Assembly (NCBI GenBank): GCA_934526125.1
Contig: CAKSZU010000032.1
Coordinates: forward strand, 1 to 21,582
Length of the DNA: 21,582 bases
DNA from: an uncultured Faecalibacterium sp.
Lineage (GTDB): Bacteria; Bacillota; Clostridia; Oscillospirales; Ruminococcaceae
Direction of reading: 5' to 3'
Shown: positions 8,350 through 15,821 of the stretch, one piece after another
Layout of the letters: each line of letters starts with the position of its first letter
How positions within the stretch are numbered: position 1 is the first letter of the stretch
The notes under the pieces: model-generated
What the model was told of the DNA's origin: nothing
Seen by the model: the letters and a program-made list of their open reading frames with translations, nothing else
The model's database searches: none
Position numbers and translations under genes: made by a program

Positions 8350-8390
8350 CCCTCTCTGCCCCTGGACCCCAGCGGCGGAGAGGGTTGTTT
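8350..8390 (+). terminator. Intrinsic terminator after the ferredoxin gene
   Basis: CCCTCTC (8350-8356) pairs with GAGAGGG (8378-8384), with a small inner CTGG/CCAG stem, followed by the T-rich TTGTTT. That T-tract also forms the probable -35 of polA. Confidence 0.65.
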
Positions 8391-8412
8391 CGTGCCCGTT
8401 TTGTGCTATACT
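8385..8412 (+). promoter_or_regulatory. Promoter of polA-tsaD
   Basis: TTGTTT (8385-8390), a 16-base spacer and TATACT (8407-8412) are preceded by TGC, an extended -10. A second TATAAT at 8424-8429 could be used instead. The leader is short, with GGAGG before the ATG at 8450. Confidence 0.62.
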
Positions 8413-8449
8413 ATAAGATGAGTTATAATCCAACGGAGGAAAAAAGACG

Positions 8450-11008
8450 ATGCGTTTACTGGTCATTGACGGCAACAGTATTGCCAACCGCGCCTTCTAC
8501 GGCATCAAGCTGCTGACCACCAAGGACGGCCGCTATACCAACGCCGTTTTCGGCTTTCTGAATATTCTCAACTCCCTGCTCCGGAGCTGCGAGCCCGATG
8601 AAGTGGCCGTGGCGTTCGACCTGCGGGCCCCCACCTTCCGGCACAAGATGTACGACGGCTACAAGGCCACCCGGCAGGCCATGCCCAACGAGCTGGCCCA
8701 GCAGATGCCCATCCTCAAACAGCTGCTCGCCGACCTGGGTTACCGGCAGGTCACCGCCGAGGGCTGGGAAGCCGATGACATCCTGGGCACCCTGGCCGCC
8801 GCCTGCGCCGCCCGGAAAGATGACTGCTATCTGGCCACCGGAGACCGGGACAGCCTGCAGCTGGTCAGCGACACCACCACGGTGCTGCTGACCACCAGCG
8901 CCATGGGCCGCAGCAAAACGGTCACCATGGACCCGGATGCCATCCGGGAGAAATACGGCATCGAGCCCCTGCAGCTGATCGAGGTCAAGAGTCTGATGGG
9001 CGACTCGTCCGACAACATCCCCGGCGTGAAGGGCATCGGCGAAAAGACCGCCCTGGCCCTGGTACAGAAGTTCGGGGACCTGGAAGGCGTCTATGCCAAC
9101 ATCGACGACAAGGCCATCAAGCCCAAGCAGCGGGAACACCTGCTGGAGTACCGGGCCGACGCCGAGCTGAGCCATGTGCTGGGCACCATCCGCACCGATG
9201 CCCCCATCGACACCGCCGAGGGGGCCTACAAGGTCGGCGAGGGCAACAAGGCCGCCGCCGTGCGCCTGATGCAGGAGCTGGAACTCCAGACCCTCATCAC
9301 CCGGTTCGGGCTGGAAAATGTCGCCCCTGCGGCCGCCCCCGAGACGACCCCTGTCCCGGAAGGCACGGCAGCCGCCCTGCCTGCGGACCGTTCCGGGCAT
9401 TTCCTGCTGGCTGCCCGTCCGGCAGTGCTGGGCAAGAAAAACGCCGTTCTGGAACCGGAACACTGGTATGCCGTGCAGGACACCACCGTCTACCCCCTGT
9501 GCGAGGAAGAGCTGATTGCCCTGCTGGACGACTCTGCCGTGACGCTGGACGTGTTCGACGCGGCCCCGCTCTACGCCAAGGCCATGGCCGCCGGGCACTG
9601 GGGCAGCAGCATCGTCTGGGACGGCAAGCTGGCCGCCTACCTTCTGGATGCTTCCGCCACAAAGTATCAGGTCTCGCTGCTCATCACCAGCTACCACGCG
9701 CAGGCCGCCTTCCATTGTGAAGACTGGCCCGATGCCGGGGCACTGGCCGACCTGTTCGCGAAAATGAAAGCTGAGATCACCGAAAACGGCGAGGACACCC
9801 TTTACAACGAGATCGAGTTCCCGCTGGCGCAGGTGCTGGCCGACATGACCCGCACCGGTGTCCTGGTGGACAAGGCCGGCATCGAAGCCTTCGGCGGCCA
9901 GCTCCGGCAGGAGCTGGCCGGGGCCCTGAGCCGCATCCAGATGGAGACCGGCTCCACCGACTTCAACCCCAACAGCCCCAAGCAGCTGGGCACCCTGCTC
10001 TTCGAGACCATGGGCCTGCCCCACGGCAAAAAGACCAAGCAGGGCTGGTCCACCGACGCCGAAACGCTGGAATCCCTGCGAGACTACCCGCTGGTGGAAG
10101 ACATCCTGCAGTACCGCGCCTACCAGAAGCTGAACTCCACCTATGTGGAGGGCCTGCTGAAGGTCATTGCGCCGGACGGCCGCATCCATACCCGGTTCAA
10201 CCAGACCGAGGCCCGCACCGGGCGGCTCTCTTCCGACAACCCCAACCTGCAGAACATCCCCATCCGCACCGAGCTGGGCAGCAAGCTCCGTGCCTACTTC
10301 ATCGCAAATCCCGGCTGTGTGCTGGTGGACGCCGATTACAGCCAGATCGAGCTGCGCATCCTGGCCCACGTCACCGGCGACGAGCATATGCAGGAAGCCT
10401 TCCGGACCGGTGCCGACATCCACCGCAGCACCGCCGCCAAGATCTACAAAATGCTGCCGGAGGACATCACCCCCCGGCTCCGCTCCTCTGCCAAGGCCAT
10501 CAACTTCGGCATCATGTACGGCAAGGGCGCTTACAGCCTCTCCAAGGACATCGGTGTCTCGGTGAAGGAAGCCGAGACCTTCCTCAACACCTATCTGGCC
10601 GCCTTCCCCAAGGTCAGCGGCTACATGGACAAGACCATTGCCGACGCCCGGGCCTGCGGCTACGTCTCCACCCTCTTTGGCCGCCGCCGGGCCCTGCCGG
10701 AGCTGGCCAGCAACAACCACAACATCCGCAGCAGCGGCGAGCGGATGGCCCGCAACACCCCTATCCAGGGCACGGCCGCCGATGTCATCAAGCTGGCCAT
10801 GGTGCGAGTCTGGCGGCGTCTGCGGGCCGAAAAGATGGAGAGCCGCCTGATCCTGACCGTCCACGATGAACTGATCGTGGAAGCCCCGGAGGCCGAAGCC
10901 TCCCGGGCGGCGCAGATCCTGCGGGAAGAAATGGAAGGCTGTGTCCACTACGCCGTGCCCCTGAGTACCGACGTACACACCGGCAAAAACTGGCTGGAGG
11001 CCCATTGA
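8450..11008 (+). CDS. polA: DNA polymerase I
   Basis: This 852-residue DNA repair and Okazaki-fragment polymerase has an N-terminal 5'-nuclease domain of about 290 residues with LLVIDGNSI, EADDILGTLA, GDRDSLQLV and GDSSDNIPGVKGIGEKTA. The middle 3'-5' exonuclease domain (about 300-470) is present but degenerate: where active enzymes have an acidic DxE near VTLDVFDAAPLY, the expected residues are missing, so proofreading is probably lost. The polymerase domain is intact, with motif A DADYSQIELR (627-636, catalytic D629), motif B RSSAKAINFGIMYG (678-691, K682) and motif C TVHDE (D806). The length is slightly short of the roughly 880-930 usual for the family. The ATG follows GGAGGAAAAAAGACG. tsaD begins four bases after the stop. 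Confidence 0.97.
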   Translation: MRLLVIDGNSIANRAFYGIKLLTTKDGRYTNAVFGFLNILNSLLRSCEPDEVAVAFDLRAPTFRHKMYDGYKATRQAMPNELAQQMPILKQLLADLGYRQVTAEGWEADDILGTLAAACAARKDDCYLATGDRDSLQLVSDTTTVLLTTSAMGRSKTVTMDPDAIREKYGIEPLQLIEVKSLMGDSSDNIPGVKGIGEKTALALVQKFGDLEGVYANIDDKAIKPKQREHLLEYRADAELSHVLGTIRTDAPIDTAEGAYKVGEGNKAAAVRLMQELELQTLITRFGLENVAPAAAPETTPVPEGTAAALPADRSGHFLLAARPAVLGKKNAVLEPEHWYAVQDTTVYPLCEEELIALLDDSAVTLDVFDAAPLYAKAMAAGHWGSSIVWDGKLAAYLLDASATKYQVSLLITSYHAQAAFHCEDWPDAGALADLFAKMKAEITENGEDTLYNEIEFPLAQVLADMTRTGVLVDKAGIEAFGGQLRQELAGALSRIQMETGSTDFNPNSPKQLGTLLFETMGLPHGKKTKQGWSTDAETLESLRDYPLVEDILQYRAYQKLNSTYVEGLLKVIAPDGRIHTRFNQTEARTGRLSSDNPNLQNIPIRTELGSKLRAYFIANPGCVLVDADYSQIELRILAHVTGDEHMQEAFRTGADIHRSTAAKIYKMLPEDITPRLRSSAKAINFGIMYGKGAYSLSKDIGVSVKEAETFLNTYLAAFPKVSGYMDKTIADARACGYVSTLFGRRRALPELASNNHNIRSSGERMARNTPIQGTAADVIKLAMVRVWRRLRAEKMESRLILTVHDELIVEAPEAEASRAAQILREEMEGCVHYAVPLSTDVHTGKNWLEAH

Positions 11009-11012
11009 TATT

Positions 11013-12020
11013 ATGATCGTTTTAGGAATCGAATCCACCTGCGACGAGACCGCCGCATCCCTTGTGGAGGACGGGCGGCATCTGCTGAGCAACGTGATCT
11101 CCACCAGCGTCAAGGAGCAGGCCCTCTACGGCGGCGTGGTGCCCGAGATCGCCAGCCGCCGCCACTGCGAGTTCATCAGCGCCACGGTGAAAAAGGCCCT
11201 GCTGGACGCGGGCAAGACCATCGATGACGTGGACGCCGTGGCCGTCACCTTTGCACCGGGCCTGATCGGTGCCGTTCTGGTGGGCGTCAACTTTGCCAAA
11301 GGGCTGGCCTACTCTGCCAACAAGCCCCTTGTCCCGGTCCACCACCTGCGGGGCCACATTGCGGCCCTCTACCTGACCCACCCGGAGCTGAAGCCGCCTT
11401 TCCTGTGTCTGGTGGCCTCCGGCGGCCACAGCCACATCGTGGAGGTACAGGACTACACCCATTACCACATCCTGGGCCACACCGTGGACGACGCCGCAGG
11501 CGAAGCCTTTGACAAAGTGGCCCGCACCCTGGGTCTGCCCTACCCCGGCGGCCCCAGCGTCGCCAACGCCGCCAAAACCGGCGACCCCAAGGCCTACCGC
11601 CTGCCGGTGCCCCATGTGGAGGGCAAGTACAACGTCAGCTTCTCCGGCCTCAAGACCGCCGTGCTGAACGAGGTGAACAAGGCCCAGATGAAGGGCGAGG
11701 AGATCAACGTTCCCGACCTTGCCGCCAGCTTTCAGGAGCGCATTGCCGGCATCCTGGCCGAAAAGCTGCTGCTGGCTGCCGCCGATACCGGGGCAAAGCA
11801 GGTCTGCCTTGCAGGCGGTGTGGCCGCCAACGGCCGCCTGCGCCAGCTGGTGAACGACGGTGCCCAGAAGCTTGGGGCCAAAGTCTACCTGCCGGAACTG
11901 AAGTTCTGCGGCGACAACGGCGCCATGATCGCGGCGCAGGGCTACTACCAGTACATGGCAGGCCACACCGCCGGGCTGGACCTCAACGGTCTGCCCACCC
12001 TGCCCATCGATTACGAATAA
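11013..12020 (+). CDS. tsaD: tRNA N6-adenosine threonylcarbamoyltransferase
   Basis: This 335-residue TsaD (older names Gcp, YgjD) transfers the threonylcarbamoyl group onto A37 of ANN-decoding tRNAs in the TsaBDE complex. It has the ASKHA ATPase fold, with IESTCDETAASLV at the start, metal ligands H111 and H115 in VHHLRGHIAAL, SGGHSHIV, AGEAFDKVARTLGLPYPGGP, the glycine-rich LAGGVAANGRLR, and the C-terminal DNGAMIAAQGY. The length matches the family. It follows polA by four bases, so the two share a transcript. A GGAGG in the last codons of polA probably serves as its ribosome site, at a slightly long distance of about 12 bases. A terminator follows 16 bases after the stop. Confidence 0.97.
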   Translation: MIVLGIESTCDETAASLVEDGRHLLSNVISTSVKEQALYGGVVPEIASRRHCEFISATVKKALLDAGKTIDDVDAVAVTFAPGLIGAVLVGVNFAKGLAYSANKPLVPVHHLRGHIAALYLTHPELKPPFLCLVASGGHSHIVEVQDYTHYHILGHTVDDAAGEAFDKVARTLGLPYPGGPSVANAAKTGDPKAYRLPVPHVEGKYNVSFSGLKTAVLNEVNKAQMKGEEINVPDLAASFQERIAGILAEKLLLAAADTGAKQVCLAGGVAANGRLRQLVNDGAQKLGAKVYLPELKFCGDNGAMIAAQGYYQYMAGHTAGLDLNGLPTLPIDYE

Positions 12021-12036
12021 ATCTCTCTGCTGCGCC

Positions 12037-12072
12037 AAAAGGGCCGCCGCACGAATGTGCAGCAGCCCTTTT
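12037..12072. terminator. Bidirectional intrinsic terminator after tsaD
   Basis: A 16-bp stem with two C-A mismatches (12037-12052 with 12057-12072) and a GAAT loop ends in TTTTTT on the plus strand and AAAA at the far end. It separates tsaD from the converging exchanger gene. Confidence 0.85.
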
Positions 12073-12092
12073 TTCTGTATTTTCTGTATTGG

Positions 12093-13055
12093 TCACATCG
12101 CAAACTGTGCGGCGCAGAAGGCGGCGTAGATGCAGAGCATCAGCACACCCTGCCAGCGGGAAAGCCTGCCCTTGAGCAGTGCCGGGACGGTCAGGATCAG
12201 CATGACGGCGAACATCACCGGCAGATCCATCACCAGCGAGGAGTTGATGCCCAGAATGGTGGAGTTCTGCGGGATGCTGAAGGGTGCCACGCTGATGGAC
12301 ATGCCGCAGACCAGCACCAGATTAAAGACATTGGCACCGATGACGTTGCCCAGCGACAGCGAGCCGTGGCCCTTGGCCAGCGAGGTGATGGCGGTGACCA
12401 GCTCCGGCAGGGAGGTGCCCAGAGCCACGAAGGTCAGGGCAATGACGGACTCCGGTACGCCCAGCGCCTGTGCGATCAGGGTGCCGTTGTCTACCAGCAG
12501 GTTCGCACCCACGGCGATGAGGACTGCACCGAGGATCAGCAGGCCGATCTCCTTGGCAAAGGACATCTCCTCCGCTGCCTCTTCCTCCTCTTCCGGGGCC
12601 GGGGCGTTCTTCATGGCCAGCACGTTGCAGACCATATAGGCCACGAACAGGGCCAGCAGCACAAAGCCGATGGGGCGGCTGAAATAGCCGGTGGTGTAGG
12701 CCACACCGGCGTACAGGGCGGCCGCCGCAAAGAAGAACAGCACCGGCACCCGCAGGCTCTTGGGGTCCACCTTGCCGGGGCGCACAGCGATGGTAATGGC
12801 GGCGATCAGGGCTGCGTTGCAGATGACCGAGCCGATGGCGTTGCCGTAGGCGATCTCACCATGGCCGGTGAGGGCCGAGGTGGTCGAGACCATGACCTCC
12901 GGCAGGGTGGTGCCGATGGACACCACCGTGGCACCGATGAGCAGTTCCGGCACCTTGAACCGGCGGGCGATGCCGGTGGCACCGTCCACGAACCAGTCTC
13001 CGCCCTTGATGAGGCAGAGCAGGCCCACAATAAATAACAATACCGGGATCAGCAT
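12093..13055 (-). CDS. CaCA-family Na+/Ca2+ (cation) antiporter
   Basis: This 320-residue inner-membrane cation exchanger is of the YrbG-like group. It shows the two inverted alpha repeats of the family: GTTLPEV (48-54) with GNAIGSVICN (71-80), and GTSLPEL (213-219) with GNVIGANVFN (236-245). The conserved acidic E in each GTxLPE coordinates the transported cation. About ten transmembrane helices are expected. A short acidic cytoplasmic loop at 154-164 (EEEEEAAEE) separates the halves, shorter than the regulatory loop of eukaryotic exchangers. An AAGGAGAG ribosome site sits eight bases before the ATG. It lies 82 bases behind the PF06541-type gene and has its own promoter there. The ion specificity cannot be read from sequence. 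Confidence 0.92.
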   Translation of the reverse strand: MLIPVLLFIVGLLCLIKGGDWFVDGATGIARRFKVPELLIGATVVSIGTTLPEVMVSTTSALTGHGEIAYGNAIGSVICNAALIAAITIAVRPGKVDPKSLRVPVLFFFAAAALYAGVAYTTGYFSRPIGFVLLALFVAYMVCNVLAMKNAPAPEEEEEAAEEMSFAKEIGLLILGAVLIAVGANLLVDNGTLIAQALGVPESVIALTFVALGTSLPELVTAITSLAKGHGSLSLGNVIGANVFNLVLVCGMSISVAPFSIPQNSTILGINSSLVMDLPVMFAVMLILTVPALLKGRLSRWQGVLMLCIYAAFCAAQFAM

Positions 13056-13093
13056 AGAAAATCTCTCCTTTTGTCAGAAACGGACTGAGGAAA

Positions 13094-13122
13094 AGTATAC
13101 CTGTTTCCACGCAAAAAAGCAA
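13094..13122 (-). promoter_or_regulatory. Promoter of the CaCA antiporter gene
   Basis: On the minus strand, TTGCTT (13117-13122), a 17-base spacer and TATACT (13094-13099) lie between the stop of the upstream gene and the antiporter ATG. The -10 is not of the TGn type. Confidence 0.68.
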
Positions 13123-13137
13123 GAAGAAACGCAGATC

Positions 13138-14430
13138 TTACCCGGCCTTTTCCACTTTTTTGGCGTTGGGATAGATCCGTTCCATCCGGGCATCGTCGAA
13201 ATGGGCATCCAGGAATGCCTCCACCCGGTTAGCCGGGGCCTCGCCGCTGGTGCGGGCGTCGTACCGGGCCAGCGCCAGAGTGCTGGTCACCAGATTCACC
13301 GCCATGAACACGGCCAGGACCGCCGTCATCCAGGGGCGGATGTGACGCTTGACCTTTGCCATCCCCTTTGCCACCAGCGGGTAGCCGCAGCGGATCCAGG
13401 CCACCGCCGCAATGCCCCAGAAGAAGCAGTACAGCAGGTTGATGCGTCCGCCCAGGTTGAATTTGAAGCCGCTGTAATCCCAGAACACCGTGCCGAACAG
13501 CAGTTCCGTCACGGCGCTGCAGACATACTCATAGGCACCGCCCAGGATCGTGCCGAACCAGAAGATCCGGCTCTCGCTCTTCTGCTCGCTGCCCCGCAGC
13601 AGGATGGACGCCAGCACAAGGGCCAGCCCCCACACGACGCTGAAGGGCCCCCACACCAGACTGGAACGGCTCATCCAGACCCCTGCCGTCACCCGGCAGA
13701 AGATCGTCTCCACCACATCGCCCAGGAAGGCCCCGATGACGAAGAGCCACAGCAGGTCGGAGAACGCCATGCCCTTCTGGGCCGTGGGCTCCCGGCGGGC
13801 TGCCGCCGGGTAAGCTTTCTGGATACGCTGTTCCACCCGGGCCGCGATCCGCTGGCGCAGCCGGGCCGAGCTTTTGCCCAGCCCCTGATTCAGCTGTTCC
13901 AGACCGGGATGCCGGGCCGCGTACCGGCTCACCACCACGATCGCCGCAACCTGATCCAGCACCGCCACCGCCAGCACGATCCAGACGGCAGGGTGCAGCA
14001 GCCACGCCGGGATCAGGGCGCAGAGCCAGAGCAGCAGGCCGTTGCCCCAGCGGACGGCCGCCATGCCCAGCACACCCCACAGCAGGGAGTACTGCAGGCA
14101 GACATAGCCGTCCAGATTGAACTTCTTGTCGGAGTAGTCCCACCACCGGCGGCGGTGGACCCGTTCCAGCAGTTTTCCGGCCAGCCATTCCACCACGGTG
14201 GCGTAGATCATGCTGCCGAAAAACAGGGCCAACAGGCTGCCGCGCTGGTCGGCCAGACCCACCGAGATGACCACCCCGGCCGTGCCGTAGACAAAACAGA
14301 ACGGCCCTGCCGCCATGCCGCGGTTGGCAAAGCTGCGGCCCCGGGCTGTGGCCGCCACGGTCTCACCGACCCAGCCCAGGAACGAGTAGACCAGGTAGAT
14401 CACGGCAAGGGTATAAAAATTCAGTTCCAT
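13138..14430 (-). CDS. Putative PF06541 (CmpB-type ABC transporter IV-like) membrane protein, internally duplicated
   Basis: This 430-residue polytopic membrane protein is made of two homologous halves. Half one (about 14-120) and half two (about 233-340) share FLGWVGETV/FLGDVVETI, GPFCFVYG/GPFSVVWG, WWDYSDKKFNLDG/FWDYSGFKFNLGG and LQYSLLWG/LLYCFFWG. These motifs, especially WDYS-x-FN and GP(F/I)-x-x-x(Y/W)G, are those I associate with the family named putative ABC transporter type IV (PF06541, CmpB), normally about 150-250 residues and single-copy. A charged linker (about 172-220, Arg/Gln-rich, helical) joins the halves. No ATPase partner lies beside it, so the transporter name is only a family label and function is unknown. 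An AAAGGAG ribosome site precedes the ATG. No clear promoter is seen in the 71-base gap to fucO, which holds a terminator. Confidence 0.8.
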   Translation of the reverse strand: MELNFYTLAVIYLVYSFLGWVGETVAATARGRSFANRGMAAGPFCFVYGTAGVVISVGLADQRGSLLALFFGSMIYATVVEWLAGKLLERVHRRRWWDYSDKKFNLDGYVCLQYSLLWGVLGMAAVRWGNGLLLWLCALIPAWLLHPAVWIVLAVAVLDQVAAIVVVSRYAARHPGLEQLNQGLGKSSARLRQRIAARVEQRIQKAYPAAARREPTAQKGMAFSDLLWLFVIGAFLGDVVETIFCRVTAGVWMSRSSLVWGPFSVVWGLALVLASILLRGSEQKSESRIFWFGTILGGAYEYVCSAVTELLFGTVFWDYSGFKFNLGGRINLLYCFFWGIAAVAWIRCGYPLVAKGMAKVKRHIRPWMTAVLAVFMAVNLVTSTLALARYDARTSGEAPANRVEAFLDAHFDDARMERIYPNAKKVEKAG

Positions 14431-14450
14431 AACGCTCCTTTCCCATCCAC

Positions 14451-14484
14451 AAAAAAGGGCCGGGAACCGGGGTTCCCGACCCTT
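14451..14484 (-). terminator. Intrinsic terminator after fucO
   Basis: Read on the minus strand, a 13-bp stem with one mismatch (14472-14484 with 14455-14467) and a 4-base loop is followed by TTTTTT (complement of 14451-14456). Confidence 0.9.
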
Positions 14485-14501
14485 CTGATTCAGTTTACGG
14501 A

Positions 14502-15650
14502 TTACAGCTGGCTCTTATACAGCTCCACGATCTCCTCGACACTGGTGTCGCGGGGGTTGCCAGGACGGCAGGCATCTGCAAAGGCAGACTCGGCGAGGAA
14601 CTGGATGTCCTCTTCCTTCAGGATGCCGTGCAGGTTTGCGGGGATGCCCACATCCGCGCTCAGCTGCTTGACGGCGGCGATGGTAGCATCGGCTGCCTCG
14701 GCGTCGTTCATCTCATCGATGCCCTTGACGCCCATGGCCTTACCGACGGCACGGTAGCGCTCGCCGGCGACGGTCTTGTTGTACTCCAGACCCACCGGCA
14801 GCAGGATGGCGCAGGCCACACCGTGGGGGGTGTCATACAGGGCGGACAGGCCGTGTGCCATGGAGTGGACGATGCCCAGACCCACGTTGGAGAAGCCCAT
14901 ACCGGCAATGTACTGGCCCAGAGCCATGCCCTCGCGGCCCTCCGGAGTGTTCTGGACGGCACCGCGCAGGTTCTCGCTGATCAGCTTGATGGCTTCCAGA
15001 TGGAACATATCGGAGATGGTGCAGTGGCCCTTGGTGATGTAGCCCTCAATGGCGTGGGTCAGGGCATCCATACCGGTGGCGGCGGTCAGGCCCTTGGGCA
15101 TAGAGGACATCATGTCGGGATCGACCACGGCGATCTCGGGGATATCGTTGGTGTCCACGCAGACGAACTTGCGCTTCTTCTCCACATCGGTGATGACGTA
15201 GTTGATGGTGACCTCGGCAGCCGTACCGGCGGTGGTGGGCACGGCGATGGTGAACACGGCGTGCTTCCTGGTGGGGGCAACACCCTCCAGAGAGCGGACG
15301 TCCGCGAACTCGGGGTTGTTGATGATGATGCCGATGGCCTTTGCGGTATCCATGGAGGAACCGCCGCCAATGGTCACGATGCAGTCTGCCTCAGCGGCCT
15401 TGAAGGCTGCCACGCCGTCCTGCACATTGGCAATGGTGGGGTTGGGCTTGATCTCGCTGTACACGCTGTACGCGAAGTTTGCGGCATCCAGCAGGTCGGT
15501 GACCTTCTTGGTGACGCCGAACTTGATCAGGTCGGGGTCAGAGCAGACGAAAGCCTTCTTGTAGCCGCGGGCGGTCAGCTCGGGAACGATGTTCTCGATG
15601 GCACCGTGGCCGTGGTAGGAGATCGTGTTCAGAACAATGCGGTCAGCCAT
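14502..15650 (-). CDS. fucO: Lactaldehyde reductase / 1,2-propanediol oxidoreductase
   Basis: This 382-residue iron-dependent group III alcohol dehydrogenase resembles E. coli FucO closely over its whole length. The stretch NNPEFADVRSLEG and the segment PTTAGTAAEVTINYVITD followed by KFVCVD are nearly the same as I remember for FucO. The dinucleotide loop is GGGSSMD (95-101). The metal ligands are D195, H199, H262 and H276 in TGMDALTHAIEG, GIVHSMAH and DTPHGV. It would reduce L-lactaldehyde from fucose or rhamnose breakdown to 1,2-propanediol with NADH. No fucose or rhamnose genes lie nearby. The GntR/FCD regulator gene just upstream on the same strand is a likely controller. The ribosome site CTGGAGGA precedes the ATG, and a hairpin lies in the leader. 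Confidence 0.92.
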   Translation of the reverse strand: MADRIVLNTISYHGHGAIENIVPELTARGYKKAFVCSDPDLIKFGVTKKVTDLLDAANFAYSVYSEIKPNPTIANVQDGVAAFKAAEADCIVTIGGGSSMDTAKAIGIIINNPEFADVRSLEGVAPTRKHAVFTIAVPTTAGTAAEVTINYVITDVEKKRKFVCVDTNDIPEIAVVDPDMMSSMPKGLTAATGMDALTHAIEGYITKGHCTISDMFHLEAIKLISENLRGAVQNTPEGREGMALGQYIAGMGFSNVGLGIVHSMAHGLSALYDTPHGVACAILLPVGLEYNKTVAGERYRAVGKAMGVKGIDEMNDAEAADATIAAVKQLSADVGIPANLHGILKEEDIQFLAESAFADACRPGNPRDTSVEEIVELYKSQL

Positions 15651-15673
15651 AATTGTTATCCTCCAGTTTTTTC

Positions 15674-15692
15674 CCTCCGCCGTCTGCGGAGG
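15674..15692 (-). repeat. Hairpin in the fucO leader
   Basis: On the transcript, CCTCCGC-AGACG-GCGGAGG forms a perfect 7-bp hairpin between the promoter and the ribosome site. Its CCTCC is complementary to the GGAGG of the ribosome site 15-20 bases further on, so an alternative pairing could hide the start. It is followed by A-rich sequence, not T, so it is not a terminator. Confidence 0.6.
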
Positions 15693-15706
15693 TTCTCTTT
15701 GCTTCT

Positions 15707-15735
15707 ACTTTACCACATTGTTAAAAAACATTCAA
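15707..15735 (-). promoter_or_regulatory. Promoter of fucO
   Basis: On the minus strand, TTGAAT (15730-15735), a 17-base spacer and TAAAGT (15707-15712) are seen, with TGG before the -10. A TTGACA lies six bases further upstream but at the wrong spacing. An inverted repeat CATTG-N12-CAATG (15716-15737) overlaps the -35 and could be an operator. Confidence 0.6.
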
Positions 15736-15771
15736 TGTCAAATTTTTATGATTTCCATGAATATTTCGTGA

Positions 15772-15799
15772 GAAAAGAAAAAGGGCTGCCAAGCAGCCC
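15772..15799 (-). terminator. Intrinsic terminator after the GntR regulator
   Basis: Read on the minus strand, GGGCTGC and GCAGCCC pair (15793-15799 with 15783-15789) around a 3-base loop. A run TTTTTCTTTTCT follows. It separates the regulator transcript from fucO. Confidence 0.9.
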
Positions 15800-15821
15800 C
15801 GTTTTCTTCGTTATGTACTTG

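Noticed and set aside
8456..11113. 885-codon open frame on the strand opposite polA
   Set aside because: It mirrors polA codon for codon, with Gly/Val/Gln-rich composition from GC-rich third positions, no ribosome site and no recognisable domains; polA has all catalytic motifs.
11022..12038. 338-codon minus-strand frame opposite tsaD
   Set aside because: Shadow of tsaD caused by GC-rich third positions.
12868..14757. 629-codon plus-strand frame opposite the PF06541-type gene
   Set aside because: His/Gln/Pro-rich shadow translation crossing gene boundaries and terminators; the minus-strand protein has repeated family motifs.
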